From an uncultured Prevotella sp. (lineage in GTDB: Bacteria > Bacteroidota > Bacteroidia > Bacteroidales > Bacteroidaceae): a stretch of DNA of 17,052 nt. The DNA is taken from assembly GCA_900556795.1 (NCBI GenBank), contig USQD01000012.1, positions 1-17,052 on the forward strand, in the 5' to 3' direction. This document shows, in pieces, positions 14,488 through 17,052 of the stretch. Every line of letters starts with the position of its first letter. Position 1 is the first letter of the stretch. The notes beneath the pieces were generated by a model that was given only the letters and a program-made list of their open reading frames with translations, did not search any database and was not told where the DNA came from. Both the position numbers and the translations under genes were made by a program.

Positions 14488-15939
14488 ATGGAACAAAATC
14501 AAAAGGGCTCAAAAGCCTATCTTATCTCAATTGTGATGGTCGCTGTGTTAGGCGGCTTGCTTTTCGGTTACGATACCGCTGTGATATCAGGTGCCGAGAA
14601 GGGTTTACAGGCATTCTTTATGGGTGCAAGTGATTTCGTATATACAGACTTCTGGCATGGATTTACCAGTTCCAGTGCTTTGATTGGCTGTATCATTGGT
14701 TCAGCACTTTCAGGAGTGCTTGCTTCTAACTGGGGACGTAAACGCTCATTGATCTTTGCGGGTGTGATGTTCTTCATCTCTGCGTGGGGTTCGATGTGTC
14801 CTGAAAGTTTGGTCTTGCCAAAGGGAGAGCCAAATCTTACCTTGCTTATCGTCTTTAATCTTTATCGTGTGATTGGTGGTATTGGTGTGGGTCTGGCTTC
14901 TGCTGTTTGTCCAATGTATATTGGTGAAATTGCCCCAAGTAATATCCGAGGTATGTTGGTTAGCTGGAATCAGTTTGCCATCATCTTTGGTCAGCTGGTG
15001 GTTTATTTCGTCAACTTCTTTATCCTTGGCGACCATATCGCTCCTGCTATTCAGAGTGTGGGCAATGGCATGAATCAGATTCTCAATGGTGGTGAAGCAG
15101 CTTGGGCCATCGAGACTGGTTGGAGATACATGTTTGGTTCAGAGATGATTCCTGCAGGTTTGTTCGCTTTGCTTATCTGCTTTGTTCCTGAGACTCCACG
15201 TTATCTTGCAATGGTTGGTCAGGATGCAAAGGCTGAACGTATTCTTGCCCGTATTAATGGTGCTGCTGAGGCAAAGAAGATTCTGGATGAAATCAAGAAT
15301 ACGGTAACCGAGAAGACTGAAAAGCTGATGACTTACGGTTTTCTCTGTATTTTCGTAGGTGTGATGCTCTCTGTATTCCAGCAGGCTGTAGGTATCAATG
15401 CGGTGCTTTACTATGCACCACGTATTTATGAGGCAATGGGATTTGACAATCCTATGGTGCTTACCGTATTCAATGGTATTGTGAACCTCAGTTTCACTTG
15501 TGTTGCTATCTTTACTGTAGAGAAGTTGGGTCGCAAGCCTTTGCTCATTGTGGGTTCACTGGGCATGGCTTTGGGTGCTATTGGTGTGGCTATTACCTTT
15601 GGAAATCCTAATCTGCAGCTTTTCTGTATGGTTTCCATCATGGTTTATTCTGCATCGTTTATGTTCTCTTGGGGACCTATCTGCTGGGTACTTATTGCCG
15701 AGGTGTTCCCTAATACCATCCGTGGTGCTGCTGTAGCTATCGCTGTAGCCTTCCAGTGGATTTTCAACTGGATCGTTTCTACATCGTTCGTGCCACTTGC
15801 CAATAGTATGGGTTATTGGTTCACTTACGGACTGTATGGTGTTATCTGCATCCTTGCTGCTGTCTTCGTATGGAAGTTGGTTCCTGAGACAAAGGGTAAG
15901 ACTTTGGAGGATATGACCAAGCTTTGGAAGAAAGATTAA
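14488..15939 (+). CDS. xylE: XylE-type sugar:H+ symporter (MFS sugar porter)
   Basis: Twelve-helix MFS permease of the sugar-porter family, close to E. coli D-xylose/H+ symporter XylE. The 483 residues keep the opening LGGLLFGYDTAVISG with Phe26 and Asp29 (XylE F24, D27), WGRKR after helix 2, YIGEIAPSNIRG, NQFAIIFGQ with Gln169 (XylE Q168), PETPRYL, QQAVGINAVLYYAP with Gln298, Gln299 and Asn304, EKLGRKPL, FSWGPICWV with Trp395, FQWIFNW with Gln423 and Trp424, and the end motif VPETKGKTLEDM. The residues known to contact xylose are thus all kept, so xylose (or glucose as inhibitor) is the best guess; arabinose or galactose remain possible. No xylose isomerase or kinase gene is near. It has its own terminator; no clear promoter was found. 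Confidence 0.9.
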   Translation: MEQNQKGSKAYLISIVMVAVLGGLLFGYDTAVISGAEKGLQAFFMGASDFVYTDFWHGFTSSSALIGCIIGSALSGVLASNWGRKRSLIFAGVMFFISAWGSMCPESLVLPKGEPNLTLLIVFNLYRVIGGIGVGLASAVCPMYIGEIAPSNIRGMLVSWNQFAIIFGQLVVYFVNFFILGDHIAPAIQSVGNGMNQILNGGEAAWAIETGWRYMFGSEMIPAGLFALLICFVPETPRYLAMVGQDAKAERILARINGAAEAKKILDEIKNTVTEKTEKLMTYGFLCIFVGVMLSVFQQAVGINAVLYYAPRIYEAMGFDNPMVLTVFNGIVNLSFTCVAIFTVEKLGRKPLLIVGSLGMALGAIGVAITFGNPNLQLFCMVSIMVYSASFMFSWGPICWVLIAEVFPNTIRGAAVAIAVAFQWIFNWIVSTSFVPLANSMGYWFTYGLYGVICILAAVFVWKLVPETKGKTLEDMTKLWKKD

Positions 15940-15965
15940 TTGATACGTAATATTTATATAAAAGT

Positions 15966-16000
15966 AGGCGCGATAGTCAATCCCGACTATCGCGCCTTTT
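15966..16000 (+). terminator. Rho-independent terminator of the sugar symporter gene
   Basis: AGGCGCGATAGT (15966-15977) and ACTATCGCGCCT (15986-15997) make a perfect 12-bp G/C-rich stem with an 8-nt loop, followed by TTTATTTAGTTTT. It starts 27 nt after the stop codon. Confidence 0.9.
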
Positions 16001-16102
16001 ATTTAGTTTTCATACTGAGTGATTTCAGATCATATATTTGTAAGTTGTTTTTATAAGAGAGTATTAACTATATTTTTTTTTACTTTGATTCTAACTTTAA
16101 GC

Positions 16103-16759
16103 TTACTTTGATTTCTTGAATGCATTGCGGCAAGCGAAACTTACAGAGCTGTAGCCGGATACAGAGTTCTTGAGATAAGATGTCTGTGCTCCGTCAACCC
16201 AAAGCTGGGCAAGATAGAACTGGAATCCTAACTGTCTTGGCTCGTTCAGTGTGCAGTAGCCATAATACATCTGGTTAGGCGCAAAGACAAACTGTACCTT
16301 GTGGCTCTTGTTGTCCGTACCGTAAGTCAGGTTCAGCTCGATTACGCTAGGACATGCCAGGAAGTAAGCTATAGCTGATGTACTGTTTGGTGCAACCTGA
16401 TACTTGCATGTAATGGCTCTTGGAGTTTCCTTTGCGATGGCAGCAGACAGATCTGCGTTGTTAATGTGTTCTGCGAGCTGAGCGATAGGGAAGTTGTTCA
16501 TAGTGATTGTACTATCACCGTTCATGCTTACTCTGCAAGATACTGCAACAGAGTCAATCTGCTTGTTTACATTGGCTTCATTCTTCTTCTCAAAGAGAAG
16601 CATCATGTTGTTGTATGAACCTGCAGCCATTGCTCTCTGAAAAGACGTCTGCTGTTCGAGAGTCAATGGTGTGTAGCTGTCGCCATCAGTGTTACAGGAA
16701 GTGAAAGAGAATGCAGCAACGAAAGCTGCCAAAACAGTGAGTAATGTAAATTTTTTCAT
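16103..16759 (-). CDS. Putative lipoprotein of unknown function (DUF4840-like)
   Basis: The 218-residue product starts with a lipoprotein signal, MKKFTLLTVLAAFVAAFSFTSC, with Cys22 as the likely lipid anchor, followed by NTDGD. The acidic residues after the Cys faintly recall the surface-export signal of Bacteroidetes lipoproteins. The mature part begins LTLEQQTSFQRAMAAGSY and continues as a beta-rich domain (SITMNNFPIAQLAEHI, IELNLTYGTDNKSHKVQFVFAPNQMYYGY). This resembles small Bacteroidales lipoproteins of the DUF4840 type, but I cannot confirm the family. Its role is unknown. It stands alone: plus-strand neighbour on one side, tRNA on the other. The 3' flank up to 16000 shows only A/T-rich DNA, and no promoter box was found upstream. 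Confidence 0.75.
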   Translation of the reverse strand: MKKFTLLTVLAAFVAAFSFTSCNTDGDSYTPLTLEQQTSFQRAMAAGSYNNMMLLFEKKNEANVNKQIDSVAVSCRVSMNGDSTITMNNFPIAQLAEHINNADLSAAIAKETPRAITCKYQVAPNSTSAIAYFLACPSVIELNLTYGTDNKSHKVQFVFAPNQMYYGYCTLNEPRQLGFQFYLAQLWVDGAQTSYLKNSVSGYSSVSFACRNAFKKSK

Positions 16760-16964
16760 TTTGTTTTCTAATTTATTTTGCTATAATATTGTTTATTATC
16801 AGTATTTCCGTATAATAAAACGAGATTTTACATGAATCTTGCATCTGTTTTTGTTAAGAACTATTAAAAGGCTCTGTTTTTATTCTTTTTATTCCTTCTG
16901 GTGTGCAACGGTTGTCTTGCAGGATATTCCAACTTTGTCTGGTCGTCTCAGTTAGAGGTATACG

Positions 16965-16999
16965 AAAAAAGGACTTCCCTTAGTGGAAAGTCCTTTTTC
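16965..16999 (-). terminator. Terminator downstream of tRNA-Lys
   Basis: AAAAAGGACTTCC (16966-16978) pairs with GGAAAGTCCTTTTT (16985-16998) with one bulged base and a short loop. On the minus strand it lies directly after the tRNA 3' end and is followed by a T-run (A6 on the plus strand at 16965-16970). Confidence 0.75.
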
Positions 17000-17008
17000 A
17001 GAGATCTG

Positions 17009-17052
17009 TGACTCGCATGGGGCTCGAACCCATGACCCCAACATTAAAAGTG
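17009..17052 (-). tRNA. tRNA-Lys(UUU), 3' part, cut by the window edge
   Basis: Read on the minus strand, the window starts inside the anticodon stem: CA, loop CTTTTAA (anticodon TTT), stem TGTTG, variable region GGGTC, T arm ATGGG-TTCGAGC-CCCAT, acceptor strand GCGAGTC and discriminator A. The anticodon gives lysine. The 3' CCA is not encoded (CAG follows). The D arm and 5' half lie outside the window. Confidence 0.9.

Noticed and set aside
16033-16040. TATATTTG on the plus strand as a promoter
   Set aside because: No -33 box at the right distance, and no plus-strand gene follows before the tRNA terminator.

Overview
The window looks like the chromosome of a Bacteroidales bacterium, most likely Prevotella or Segatella (S. 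copri-like). The signs are a -33/-7 type promoter (TTTG, 20-nt spacer, TAACTTTG) ahead of purH, A/T-rich leaders with few Shine-Dalgarno sites, a GldH lipoprotein next to a PSP1-domain protein and a delta-prime clamp-loader subunit, and protein sequences of Bacteroidetes type throughout. Genus is inferred from overall protein style, not from a marker search.

Layout, left to right. Positions 1-491 hold an upstream gene's terminator, a 21-bp perfect inverted repeat, a broken start of a GH97-like glycosidase and another terminator. The minus-strand chaperone gene clpB follows (492-3008), preceded by a short leader ORF built from three 11-residue repeats. A plus-strand block runs from 3340 to about 10130: promoter, purH (IMP cyclohydrolase domain only), then the rod-shape set mreB-mreC-mreD-mrdA(PBP2)-rodA, closed by a strong terminator. 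Convergent to it is the minus-strand run holB - PSP1/RicT-like gene - gldH, with metF further upstream on the same strand. A divergent XylE-type sugar symporter (14488-15939) has its own terminator. A minus-strand lipoprotein of unknown role and the 3' part of tRNA-Lys(UUU) with a terminator end the window.

How the genes work together: MreB filaments, MreC and MreD organise the elongasome, in which RodA polymerises glycan strands and PBP2 cross-links them. The other genes are housekeeping: protein disaggregation (ClpB), the last step of IMP synthesis (PurH domain), the replication clamp loader (HolB) and methyl-folate supply (MetF). They are not an obvious single pathway.

I see no phage, CRISPR, defence or secondary-metabolite system. 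Points most worth a second look are a ClpB about 20 residues short just after the D2 sensor-1 motif, a PurH lacking its transformylase half, the repeat-built small ORF in the clpB leader, and a 33-bp tandem repeat array giving a basic Q/N/R-rich tail on the PSP1 protein.
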